From an uncultured Clostridia bacterium (GTDB lineage Bacteria; Bacillota; Clostridia; TANB77; CAG-508): 43,590 nucleotides of DNA. Made by a program: the position numbers and the translations under genes. Location of the stretch: contig CAKPDZ010000004.1 of the NCBI GenBank assembly GCA_934149155.1, positions 1 to 43,590 of the forward strand, written 5' to 3'. Positions 1-7,212 of the stretch are shown one piece after another. The notes beneath the pieces are model-generated. The model did no database searches and was not told where the DNA came from. It saw only the letters and a list, made by a program, of their open reading frames with translations. Position 1 is the first letter of the stretch. Every line of letters starts with the position of its first letter.

Positions 1-39
1 TAAAGCCATTATAACATTTTCTATTTAAAATATATTTAA

Positions 40-73
40 GGGGAAATTCGGGGGAAAACTTGAAACCCATCTC
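40..73. repeat. Short G-rich direct and inverted repeats beside the broken tRNA
   Basis: GGGGAAA at 40-46 is repeated as GGGGGAAAA at 50-58, and is followed by a partly complementary TGAAACCC. Short repeats of this kind beside a tRNA junction resemble integrase arm-type binding sites. This is inference only, because no integrase gene lies inside the window. Confidence 0.3.
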
Positions 74-117
74 CCAAATCCCTTGATATATAACCACTTT
101 AAAAAACTAAAGGTACG

Positions 118-157
<40 letters not shown>

Positions 158-231
158 ATCTTAATAATATCTATTATACTGTTATTTTGGTAATTTTTCA
201 AGTTTTTTATGAAATTTTTTATGCTTTTGTA

Positions 232-258
232 CAAAAAAAGTGGCTTTCGCCACTTTTT
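232..258 (-). terminator. groESL intrinsic terminator
   Basis: On the minus strand the stem AAAGTGGC, loop GAAA and GCCACTTT is followed by a T run. It lies just beyond the groEL stop codon. Confidence 0.9.
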
Positions 259-268
259 ATTCCTTTTT

Positions 269-1906
269 TTAATACATTCCGCTCATTCCATTATCAATTT
301 CATGATTGTTTCCGCATCCGCAACCTTTAGTCTCTGGAGCATCTGTTACCAAACTTTCTGTTGTTAATACCATTGCTGCAATTGATGCTGCATTTTGTAA
401 TGCGCTTCTTGTAACTTTTGTTGGATCTACAATTCCTGCTTTCTTCATATCAACATATTCTTCTTTATCTGCATCAAATCCGAAACCTTTTTCTGCTTTC
501 TTTACTCCTTCTAGTACAACAGCTGGTTCAAGTCCTGCATTTCTTGCAATTTGTTTTACTGGCTCTTCAAGTGCTTTTAATACAATTTCAGCACCTAATT
601 TTTCTCCACCAGTCAAAGATTTAGCTATTTTTTCTACTGATGGCATGATATTTACATATGTTGTTCCTCCACCAGCTACAATTCCCTCTTCTACTGCTGC
701 TTTTGTTGCTGATAATGCATCTTCAATTCTTAGCTTTTTGTCTTTCATTTCTACTTCTGTTGCAGCTCCAACTCCAATTACTGCAACTCCTCCAGCAATT
801 TTAGCTAGTCTTTCTTGTAAATTTTCTTTATCAAATTCACTCTTTGTTTCTTCTATTTGAGCTTTTATTTGTTTTACTCTAGCTGAAATTTTTTCTTTAT
901 CTCCTGCACCATCAACAATTATTGTATTTTCTTTTTGTACCTTAATTTGTTTTGCTCTACCTAATTGTTCAATTTGTGTATCTTTTAATTCCATTCCAAG
1001 GTCTTGTGATATAACTTCTCCACCTGTTAAGATTGCCATATCTTCTAACATTGCTTTTCTCTTATCACCAAATCCAGGTGCCTTAACTGCCACAACATTT
1101 AATACTCCTCTTAGTTTGTTTAATATTAATGTTGATAATGCTTCACTTTCGATATCATCACATACAATTACTAATTTTCCTGATGATTGCATTAAGTTTT
1201 CTAGTAATGGTAGTATTTCTTGAATATTGCTTATTTTTCTGTCTGTTATTAATATATATGGATTGTCTATTATTGCTTCCATTTTTTCTGTATCTGTTAC
1301 CATATATGGAGATACATATCCTTTATCAAATTGCATTCCTTCTACTACATTTAGTTCTGTTTGTGATGTTTTTGATTCTTCAATTGTTATTACACCATCT
1401 TTTGATACTTTTTCCATTGCATCTGCAATTAACTCTCCTACTTCTGCATTATTTGCAGATATACTTGCTACTCTTGCTATATCTTCTTTGCCATTTACTG
1501 GTGATGTTATATTTTTTAATTCTTTAACAGCTACATCTACAGTTTTTTCTATTCCTCTTTTAATTGCCATTGGGTCAGCTCCTGCAGCAACATTTTTTAC
1601 CCCTTCTTTTATCATTGCTTGTGCTAAAACTGTTGCTGTTGTAGTTCCATCTCCTGCAACATCATTTGTTTTTGTTGATACTTCTTTTACTAAACGAGCT
1701 CCCATGTTTTCGAATTTATCTTCTAATTCAATTTCTTTTGCTATTGTTACACCATCATTTGTAATTAATGGTGCTCCATAACTTTTGTCTAATACTACAT
1801 TTCTTCCTTTTGGTCCTAATGTAACTTTTACTGTGTCTGCTAATTTATTGACACCTTCTAATAAAGATTTTCTTGCTTCTTCTCCAAATTTAATTTGCTT
1901 TGCCAT
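269..1906 (-). CDS. groL: Chaperonin GroEL (Hsp60)
   Basis: Large subunit of the cytosolic ATP-dependent chaperonin, which forms double seven-member rings capped by GroES. The protein is about 545 aa, the usual length, and starts MAKQIKFGEEAR. It shows the ATP-site sequence VTLGPKGRNVV near residue 30, GDGTTTATVLA near 85 and GGGTTYVN near 415. The start at 1906 is chosen over an ATG nine bases upstream because AGAAAGGA is correctly spaced from it and MAKQ is the family start. The C-terminus (GCGCGNNHEIDNGMSGMY) replaces the usual Gly-Met repeats with a short Cys/Gly tail. It is transcribed after groS from a CIRCE-controlled promoter and ends at the hairpin at 232-258. Confidence 0.98.
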   Translation of the reverse strand: MAKQIKFGEEARKSLLEGVNKLADTVKVTLGPKGRNVVLDKSYGAPLITNDGVTIAKEIELEDKFENMGARLVKEVSTKTNDVAGDGTTTATVLAQAMIKEGVKNVAAGADPMAIKRGIEKTVDVAVKELKNITSPVNGKEDIARVASISANNAEVGELIADAMEKVSKDGVITIEESKTSQTELNVVEGMQFDKGYVSPYMVTDTEKMEAIIDNPYILITDRKISNIQEILPLLENLMQSSGKLVIVCDDIESEALSTLILNKLRGVLNVVAVKAPGFGDKRKAMLEDMAILTGGEVISQDLGMELKDTQIEQLGRAKQIKVQKENTIIVDGAGDKEKISARVKQIKAQIEETKSEFDKENLQERLAKIAGGVAVIGVGAATEVEMKDKKLRIEDALSATKAAVEEGIVAGGGTTYVNIMPSVEKIAKSLTGGEKLGAEIVLKALEEPVKQIARNAGLEPAVVLEGVKKAEKGFGFDADKEEYVDMKKAGIVDPTKVTRSALQNAASIAAMVLTTESLVTDAPETKGCGCGNNHEIDNGMSGMY

Positions 1907-1929
1907 ATTAATCATTCCTTTCTCTTAAA

Positions 1930-2211
1930 TTATTTTACTATAGCTAGTATATCTTCTTCTCTTAAAATAATGTAATCTTCACCTTCATATTTTACTTCTG
2001 TTCCTCCATATTTGCTTACTACTACATTATCTCCTTTTTTTACTTCCATTTCTTCTCTTTTTCCATCTATTAATCTTCCTGGTCCTACTTCTATAACTTC
2101 TGCTATTTGTGGCTTTTCTTGTGCTGAACTTGCTAAGATTATTCCACTTCTTGTAGTTTCCTCACTTTCTTTCATTTTTACCAATACTCTGTCTGCTAAT
2201 GGTTTTATCAT
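1930..2211 (-). CDS. groS: Co-chaperonin GroES (Hsp10)
   Basis: Lid of the GroEL folding chamber. The 93 aa match the family length. It begins MIKPLADRVLVKM and contains the dome/core sequence KKGDNVVVSKYGGTEVK and the ending GEDYIILREEDILAI. An AGGAGGTAAT ribosome binding site precedes the ATG. It is the first gene of the groS-groL operon, with groL 23 bases downstream. Heat-shock control by HrcA is inferred from the CIRCE element directly upstream. Confidence 0.98.
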   Translation of the reverse strand: MIKPLADRVLVKMKESEETTRSGIILASSAQEKPQIAEVIEVGPGRLIDGKREEMEVKKGDNVVVSKYGGTEVKYEGEDYIILREEDILAIVK

Positions 2212-2247
2212 AAATATTACCTCCTTTATTTTGGCTAACTTTTATTA

Positions 2248-2304
2248 TTAGCACTCTTTTATATTGACTGCTAATAATATATACCCATTTTTTCTCATTG
2301 TCAA
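2248..2304 (-). promoter_or_regulatory. groESL sigma-A promoter with CIRCE operator
   Basis: On the minus strand TTGACA (2299-2304) lies 17 bases from TATATT (2276-2281). Directly downstream is TTAGCACTC, nine bases, then GACTGCTAA (2248-2274 read on plus), which matches the HrcA operator with one mismatch in the second arm. The operator covers the expected transcription start, so HrcA binding should block initiation. Confidence 0.93.
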
Positions 2305-2395
2305 TAGCTTTATTCAATTTTCACAAAAAGTTCACATTTGCATTCAAATTATTTTATGCCATATCTCTATATATTAGAACCAAAAACCAAAATAT

Positions 2396-2424
2396 TTGCT
2401 AATTGCATATATTTATGATATAAT
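2396..2424 (+). promoter_or_regulatory. Promoter of the orphan gene at 2473
   Basis: TTGCTA at 2396-2401 and TATAAT at 2419-2424 are separated by 17 bases and lie about 50 bases before the start codon. Confidence 0.6.
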
Positions 2425-2472
2425 TCGAATTACAATGTAATTTGTACAAAAAATTTTAAGGAGGACACAAAA

Positions 2473-3369
2473 ATGAGTATATCTACTCGGGAGTTTGAAA
2501 CAACAATGAAACTTATGGGAGCAGAACGGCAACATTCAAATAGTTTATCTGTTTCAAGCTTTAAGCTTGGTACTACAAAATTAGTACATTGTGGTGGTAA
2601 TTATGCAACATACAAAGATGATATGCTGTCAAGAGAAATTGTAGACAATGCCATTCAGATTCTTGGCACAAAACAGAGAGACATTCTCTGGAATGAAATT
2701 CATTCTACTAAAGGTTTGGTTGTCTTAGTGTTGTTATTAAAAGGTGAGTATAATAAAGAAATCTTTAATTTTTTTATTGACAAAATTTATAAAGAACTTT
2801 TTAATAACTCATTATTACAAAAACAGTATTCAACAGCACTGGATACAACTTCACCAAAGTCAAACATTTTTGAAAACTTGCTCATGCAGTATGATAAAGT
2901 AATAAATCCTTATTGCTCATTGTCATCAGTAAAACCAGCATCTGATTATTTAGACCAGTTAAAATTGGATTTAACTTTTAATTCCAGTTCTATGGAATTA
3001 CCAAATATAAAAGTTAACTCAACAACCAAACTGGGAACTACGGCAGAATTTACCTCTTCACCATTTCAGATTGCATATTATGCAGAATACTTGAATGATG
3101 AATCAACAGAAACTTATACTGGATATAAATCCTTTAAGCACACTTATATATTTGATTATAACGGCACCTTGTTAGATGAATTTTTAATGATTAATATTCA
3201 TTCACCTAATGAAGACACAAGTTTAAGTGTAAACTTAAATAAAGACTTAATCTGGTCATCAGACAATCCTGCAGTACCATTAAAAGATGCTCACATGGAC
3301 TTATTAATTAGTTATCTTGAAGAATGTATTTCAAGAATAACAAAATGTATTACAAGTAATATTATTTAA
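2473..3369 (+). CDS. Hypothetical protein, 298 aa
   Basis: I do not recognise this protein. It has an AAGGAGGA ribosome binding site nine bases before the ATG, its own promoter, and a shared terminator downstream, so it is a real single-gene unit. The protein is soluble-looking, without a signal peptide or clear membrane span, rich in Ser/Thr/Asn, with a hydrophobic stretch (GLVVLVLLLKG) near residue 80. It is the only plus-strand gene between the groESL and pyrG units. Two arginines near the N-terminus use CGG, a codon nearly absent from the core genes of this window, which suggests acquired DNA. No function is proposed. Confidence 0.8.
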   Translation: MSISTREFETTMKLMGAERQHSNSLSVSSFKLGTTKLVHCGGNYATYKDDMLSREIVDNAIQILGTKQRDILWNEIHSTKGLVVLVLLLKGEYNKEIFNFFIDKIYKELFNNSLLQKQYSTALDTTSPKSNIFENLLMQYDKVINPYCSLSSVKPASDYLDQLKLDLTFNSSSMELPNIKVNSTTKLGTTAEFTSSPFQIAYYAEYLNDESTETYTGYKSFKHTYIFDYNGTLLDEFLMINIHSPNEDTSLSVNLNKDLIWSSDNPAVPLKDAHMDLLISYLEECISRITKCITSNII

Positions 3370-3392
3370 GTTTTCTTTTTAGAGTTTAAAAG

Positions 3393-3420
3393 AGACACCC
3401 TACATAGGGTGTCTTTCTAT
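3393..3420. terminator. Bidirectional terminator between orphan gene and pyrG
   Basis: The nine-base stem AGACACCCT/AGGGTGTCT with loop ACAT lies between two convergent genes, with T-rich sequence on both outgoing strands. The pyrG stop codon begins at its edge. Confidence 0.88.
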
Positions 3421-5021
3421 TATTTTACTTCTTTTGCAGCTTTTACCAATCCAACAAATAATGGTGCTGGTTTATTAGGTCTTGATTTTAATTCTGGATG
3501 AAATTGACCTGCTATAAAATACGGATGTTTTCTATATTCCACAATTTCAACTAATTTTCCATCTGGAGAAGTTCCAGAACATATTAGTCCCGCTTCTTCT
3601 AATCTTTCTTTATATTCATTATTATATTCATATCTATGTCTATGTCTTTCTGAAATTTTTTCTGCCCCATACAATTCTTTTGCTAAAGTTCCATCTTTTA
3701 ATATACATGGATATGCACCTAAACGCATTGTTCCACCTTTTTTATCCACTCCAATTTGCTCATCCATAATATGAATTACTGGGTTTGCTGTTGTCTCACT
3801 AAATTCTGCTGAGTTAGCATCTTTTAGACCTAATACATTTCTTGCAAATTCTACAACAGCCATTTGCATTCCCAAACATATGCCTAAAAATGGTATATTG
3901 TTTTCTCTGGCATATTTTATTGTCTCTATCTTTCCTTCAATTCCTCTATTTCCAAAACCACCTGGAACTATTATTCCTTGAAGTCCTTTTAATTTTTCTG
4001 CAACATTTTCTGCATTAACTGTTTCGCAGTCAATTAATTTAATATTTACCTTTACATGATTTTCAAATCCTGCATGGTGTAAGCTTTCTATTACTGATAA
4101 ATATGAATCTTCTAATTTTATATATTTTCCTACAATTGCAATATTTACAGCTTTATCTCCTATTTTTCTTACATTGTCAATCATTTTTTGCCATTCCGTA
4201 TTATCTGGTACATATCTATCTAATCTCATATGATTACATACTTCCCTTGCTAGTCCCTCTTCTTCAAGCATTAGAGGCACAGCATATAAATTGTCTGCTG
4301 TTTTATTCTGTATTACACTACTTTTTCTTACATTACAAAATAGTGCTAATTTTTCTCTTATTGTATCTGGTATATCCTGTTCTGTTCTACATACTAATAT
4401 GTCAGGTTGAATTCCTAAACTTTGTAATTCTTTTACTGAATGTTGTGTTGGTTTTGATTTTATTTCATTTGAACCAAATATGTATGGTAATAATGTTACG
4501 TGAATGTATATAACATCTTCTGGATTTTTTTCAAGTCCTACTTGACGTATTGCTTCTATTATTGATAATCCTTCTATATCTCCTACTGTTCCTCCAACTT
4601 CTGTTATTACTATGTCTGTATCTGTGTTTTCGAAACTATAGATTTTTTCCTTTATTTCGTTTGTTATATGTGGGATTACTTGTACGGTTTTTCCTAAGTA
4701 ATCTCCTTTTCTTTCTTTTTCTATTACTGATGAATATATTTTTCCCATTGTTACACTTGAATTTTTTGTTAAATTTTCATCTATAAATCTTTCGTAATGT
4801 CCCAAATCTAAATCTGTCTCTGCTCCATCATCTGTTACAAAGACTTCTCCATGTTCATATGGACTCATTGTTCCTGGGTCTACATTTATATATGGGTCAA
4901 ATTTTTGTATTGTTACTTTATACCCTCTATTTTTTAATAGCCTTCCTAATGATGCTGCTGTTATTCCTTTTCCTAGTCCTGATACTACTCCTCCTGTTAC
5001 AAATACATATTTTGTGTTCAT
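3420..5021 (-). CDS. pyrG: CTP synthase
   Basis: Converts UTP to CTP using ATP and glutamine, the last step of pyrimidine nucleotide synthesis. At 533 aa it has full length. The N-terminal synthetase domain starts MNTKYVFVTGGVVSGLGKG with the P-loop-like GGVVSGLGKG, followed by DPYINVDPGTMSPYEHGEVF. The C-terminal class I glutamine amidotransferase domain shows GGFGNRG, the nucleophile motif FLGICLGMQ (Cys), and the His-Glu pair in GQFHPELKSRP. GGAGGAAAAA precedes the ATG. It is a single-gene unit with its own promoter and a leader that carries a terminator-like hairpin. Confidence 0.98.
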   Translation of the reverse strand: MNTKYVFVTGGVVSGLGKGITAASLGRLLKNRGYKVTIQKFDPYINVDPGTMSPYEHGEVFVTDDGAETDLDLGHYERFIDENLTKNSSVTMGKIYSSVIEKERKGDYLGKTVQVIPHITNEIKEKIYSFENTDTDIVITEVGGTVGDIEGLSIIEAIRQVGLEKNPEDVIYIHVTLLPYIFGSNEIKSKPTQHSVKELQSLGIQPDILVCRTEQDIPDTIREKLALFCNVRKSSVIQNKTADNLYAVPLMLEEEGLAREVCNHMRLDRYVPDNTEWQKMIDNVRKIGDKAVNIAIVGKYIKLEDSYLSVIESLHHAGFENHVKVNIKLIDCETVNAENVAEKLKGLQGIIVPGGFGNRGIEGKIETIKYARENNIPFLGICLGMQMAVVEFARNVLGLKDANSAEFSETTANPVIHIMDEQIGVDKKGGTMRLGAYPCILKDGTLAKELYGAEKISERHRHRYEYNNEYKERLEEAGLICSGTSPDGKLVEIVEYRKHPYFIAGQFHPELKSRPNKPAPLFVGLVKAAKEVK

Positions 5022-5070
5022 TTTTTCCTCCTATTTACCTCTTTTGCAGTAATAAGTGTAATTTTCACTA

Positions 5071-5124
5071 AAATAAAAAAATAGATTAAAATAAAAACTG
5101 CAAATTCGGTTTTTTTTTAATCTA
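5071..5124 (-). promoter_or_regulatory. pyrG leader terminator (candidate attenuator)
   Basis: In the transcript upstream of pyrG, TAGATTAAAA pairs with TTTTAATCTA and is followed by TTTTTTTATTTT. This is an intrinsic terminator shape between the promoter and the gene. B. subtilis pyrG is known to be controlled by CTP-dependent attenuation in its leader. Here the run of A and the AAACC/GTTT internal pairs could support an analogous mechanism, but the G-run used in B. subtilis is not seen. Confidence 0.6.
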
Positions 5125-5131
5125 CTTTTTT

Positions 5132-5160
5132 ATATTAACATTTTTCGGATAATTTGTCAA
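5132..5160 (-). promoter_or_regulatory. pyrG promoter
   Basis: TTGACA (plus 5155-5160) and TAATAT (plus 5132-5137) are separated by 17 bases on the minus strand, about 110 bases before the pyrG start. Confidence 0.85.
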
Positions 5161-5176
5161 CATTTTTATGTAGCCT

Positions 5177-5659
5177 TCACATTTCAATTATCCTTCTAAA
5201 CTGATCATCGCTATATTTTTTTATATTTAAAATATTTAACATGTCATACTTATTTATTACTTTTTCAAAATATTCTTTTATATCTTCTTTATTTATTATA
5301 TTATTTGAATTTTCAGAAAGTAGTAAGCCTTTTCTTGCATTTATCCATGGTGTTTCATAATGTGACATTTTCTCTAAAGCTTTTCCATTATAATACCCAA
5401 AATATTTTACAACTGCATTTAAAATCACTCTTTTCTCGTCTACTATAATATCTTCTATATCTATAATAATATTGGCTGATTTAAACTCTTTGTATTTTTC
5501 ATAGATTTCATTTGAGCTAATTTCTTCTCCACATTTTTTACAATATCCCATCAATCTTTTATAATTATACTTTTTCCCTTTAATTTCAATATTATCATTA
5601 ATTTCTTTTATTTCATATTCAACTAAATTATTGCACTTTTCACAAAAACCTTTATCCAT
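5177..5659 (-). CDS. Zinc-ribbon plus partial Panacea-domain antitoxin-like protein
   Basis: The N-terminus carries two CxxC pairs (CEKC at residues 6-9 and CKKC at 40-43), a YgiT/MqsA-type zinc ribbon. The second half has the tail of the Panacea (DUF4065/SocA) domain: a VVKYFGYYNG helix, then MSHYETPWINARKG, matching the conserved Leu-x-x-x-(T/S)-H-x-E-x-P-W block. The central Panacea core, normally about 100 residues with a K-L-x-K-L-x-Y motif and a GPV motif, is absent, so the 160 aa look like an internally deleted antitoxin. It lies 15 bases after a small toxin-like gene in the toxin-first order usual for mqsRA pairs. The annotation is from motifs only, and whether it still neutralises anything is unknown. 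Confidence 0.6.
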   Translation of the reverse strand: MDKGFCEKCNNLVEYEIKEINDNIEIKGKKYNYKRLMGYCKKCGEEISSNEIYEKYKEFKSANIIIDIEDIIVDEKRVILNAVVKYFGYYNGKALEKMSHYETPWINARKGLLLSENSNNIINKEDIKEYFEKVINKYDMLNILNIKKYSDDQFRRIIEM

Positions 5660-5674
5660 AATAAATTCACCACC

Positions 5675-5950
5675 TTATAAAAATAACTTTTTAATATTTT
5701 TCTCCTGCTTATGAAATGAAACTACCACTATAAAATCCCTTTCCTTTTTAGTAATCTTTATATATACTTCTACATTTTCTATTGTTCCCCAGTTATCTAA
5801 TTCATACTCTCTGCAAAAAAAATATAACCTTTCTTGTGGATTATTATAATTATCTGCCGAATAACAAAAATCATTTGCCTCTAATTTTATTAACATCTGC
5901 TTTTGTTTATTCTTAGTTAATCTATATTTTTCTTCCTGTTTCAGTATCAA
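5675..5950 (-). CDS. MqsR-like toxin of a type II toxin-antitoxin pair (probable)
   Basis: A 91 aa soluble protein. Its second half (VEVYIKI, then a charged turn, then IVVVSFHKQEK) matches the end of MqsR-family RNase toxins, in which a Tyr-Ile-Lys strand is followed by a V-I-S-F-H strand. The neighbouring downstream gene encodes a zinc-ribbon/Panacea protein, the usual antitoxin partner. The start at 5950 is the only reasonable one, and no strong ribosome binding site is seen. A TTGACA lies upstream near 5985 on the minus strand. Because the partner is deleted in its core, the toxin may be silent or altered. A RelE-like fold cannot be excluded. Confidence 0.5.
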   Translation of the reverse strand: MILKQEEKYRLTKNKQKQMLIKLEANDFCYSADNYNNPQERLYFFCREYELDNWGTIENVEVYIKITKKERDFIVVVSFHKQEKNIKKLFL

Positions 5951-6036
5951 TTAATACCATTTAATTATTTTTTTATGATTTGTCAACTTTTTTGATACTT
6001 TTATCTGCACTATTTATTTTATTATCTGTTAATCTA

Positions 6037-6064
6037 CAAAAAAAGAAGCCATCTTCTGACTTCT
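6037..6064 (-). terminator. hsp20 terminator
   Basis: On the minus strand AGAAGTC pairs with GGCTTCT, followed by seven T residues, directly after the hsp20 stop. Confidence 0.85.
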
Positions 6065-6065
6065 T

Positions 6066-6485
6066 CTATTCTCCGATTGGAATATATTTTTTCTCTTCGA
6101 TTTTCTTTTCTGGTTCCTTTGGAAATTCTATTGTTAGAATACCATTTTTAAAGTTTGCTTTTATCTCTTCTTCATTTACATTTTCTCCAACATAGTAACT
6201 TCTTGAACACATTCCAGAAAACCTTTCTCTCTTTAAGTATTTAGCATGTTTATCTTCTTTTTCTTCATTCTTTTCTGCTGATACTGTTAAATAACCCTCA
6301 TGTAATTCTATTTTTATATCTTCTTTGTCATATCCTGGTATATCAATCTCTAAAAAATATTTTCCATCTTTTTCTTTTAAATCGGTTTTCATCAATTTAC
6401 TTTCTTTTTCTGTGAAAAATGCATCAGGTAAAACCTCATCCCAAAAATCTAATCCATTTCCATTTCTTCTTGGTATCATCATCAT
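6066..6485 (-). CDS. Small heat shock protein Hsp20 (alpha-crystallin family)
   Basis: ATP-independent holdase that binds unfolding proteins in the cytoplasm. At 139 aa it has family length. The alpha-crystallin domain runs from about residue 35 (TDLKEKDGKYFLEIDIPGY) to 130 and includes DIKIELHEGYLTVSAEK and the conserved strand FKNGILTIEFPK. The C-terminal IPI motif (KYIPIGE), used to bind neighbouring subunits, is present. AGGAGGT precedes three tandem ATG codons. It is a single gene with a perfect sigma-A promoter overlapped by a CIRCE-like element, so HrcA control shared with groESL is inferred. Confidence 0.95.
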   Translation of the reverse strand: MMMIPRRNGNGLDFWDEVLPDAFFTEKESKLMKTDLKEKDGKYFLEIDIPGYDKEDIKIELHEGYLTVSAEKNEEKEDKHAKYLKRERFSGMCSRSYYVGENVNEEEIKANFKNGILTIEFPKEPEKKIEEKKYIPIGE

Positions 6486-6574
6486 AATACATTACCTCCT
6501 TATATTTTATGTGTTGACACCTTTTTCGGTAGCACATATAAATAGTAAATTTATTTTTTCCTATTTACATTCTT

Positions 6575-6616
6575 ATTATACATCTGTTTTTAGCATTGTC
6601 AATAGTAGAGTGCTAA
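6575..6616 (-). promoter_or_regulatory. hsp20 promoter with CIRCE-like operator
   Basis: On the minus strand TTGACA (plus 6597-6602) and TATAAT (plus 6575-6580) are 16 bases apart. Read on plus, TTAGCATTG, nine bases, GAGTGCTAA occupies 6590-6616 with exact CIRCE spacing. One arm is perfect and the other has mismatches in its last three bases. The operator overlaps the -35 box instead of the start site. Confidence 0.8.
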
Positions 6617-6636
6617 AATTCACAAAATTTTCACAT

Positions 6637-6664
6637 AAAAAAACTGTCATTATTGACAGTTTTT
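6637..6664 (-). terminator. clpC-pgsA operon terminator
   Basis: AAAACTGTCA/TGACAGTTTT with a four-base loop and a T run on the minus strand. The stem begins inside the last codons of pgsA. Confidence 0.9.
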
Positions 6665-7192
6665 CTTAAATTTAAATTGTATTGCATACATTACCAAAGA
6701 AAATATTGTTGCAAGTATTGCTAAATAATATAAATACAAATCTATTCTAAATGATATATTAAAATGGAATTGATTTATCAGCAATGAACATACTATTGCT
6801 AAATAAAACAATACTGTTGCAAGTTTTCCATACCATTTACTATATACAACTACATCTTCTTTTTTATACATCAATGATGCTGATATAATCATAACACATT
6901 CTTTAATAAATACTATCGCAAATATCCACCAAGGTAAAATCTTTAATATAGCAAGTGATAATAATAAAGACATTTGGGTAAGTTTATCTGCAAGAGGATC
7001 TATTAACTTTCCTATATCAGTAATATAATTATATTTTCTAGCAATATATCCATCTAATATGTCTGTTATTGCTGAAATTGTAAATATTATTATTGTTGCT
7101 AAAAAATCCTCATTTACTACAGATGTAAATATAAATGGTATTAATATAAAACGTATAATTGTTAGAATATTGGGTATATTTTCTTTTTTCAT
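6650..7192 (-). CDS. pgsA: CDP-diacylglycerol-glycerol-3-phosphate 3-phosphatidyltransferase
   Basis: Makes phosphatidylglycerophosphate, committing CDP-diacylglycerol to phosphatidylglycerol synthesis in the membrane. About 180 aa with four to five membrane segments. The CDP-alcohol phosphotransferase signature D-x2-D-G-x2-A-R-x8-G-x3-D-x3-D is present as DILDGYIARKYNYITDIGK followed by LIDPLADK. The start at 7192 (MKKENIPNILT) has AAAGGA at correct spacing, and the longer TTG-started form would overlap that site. It follows the clpC-like gene by about 20 bases and shares its terminator, so the two form one operon. Confidence 0.93.
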   Translation of the reverse strand: MKKENIPNILTIIRFILIPFIFTSVVNEDFLATIIIFTISAITDILDGYIARKYNYITDIGKLIDPLADKLTQMSLLLSLAILKILPWWIFAIVFIKECVMIISASLMYKKEDVVVYSKWYGKLATVLFYLAIVCSLLINQFHFNISFRIDLYLYYLAILATIFSLVMYAIQFKFKKNCQ

Positions 7193-7212
7193 TAATTTAT
7201 TTCCTTTCAAGA

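Noticed and set aside
306..1781. Long plus-strand open frames opposite groEL
   Set aside because: They mirror groEL codons, have no ribosome binding site and give Ser/Phe/Leu-rich nonsense. The same holds for similar frames opposite pyrG, the ATPases, disA and others.
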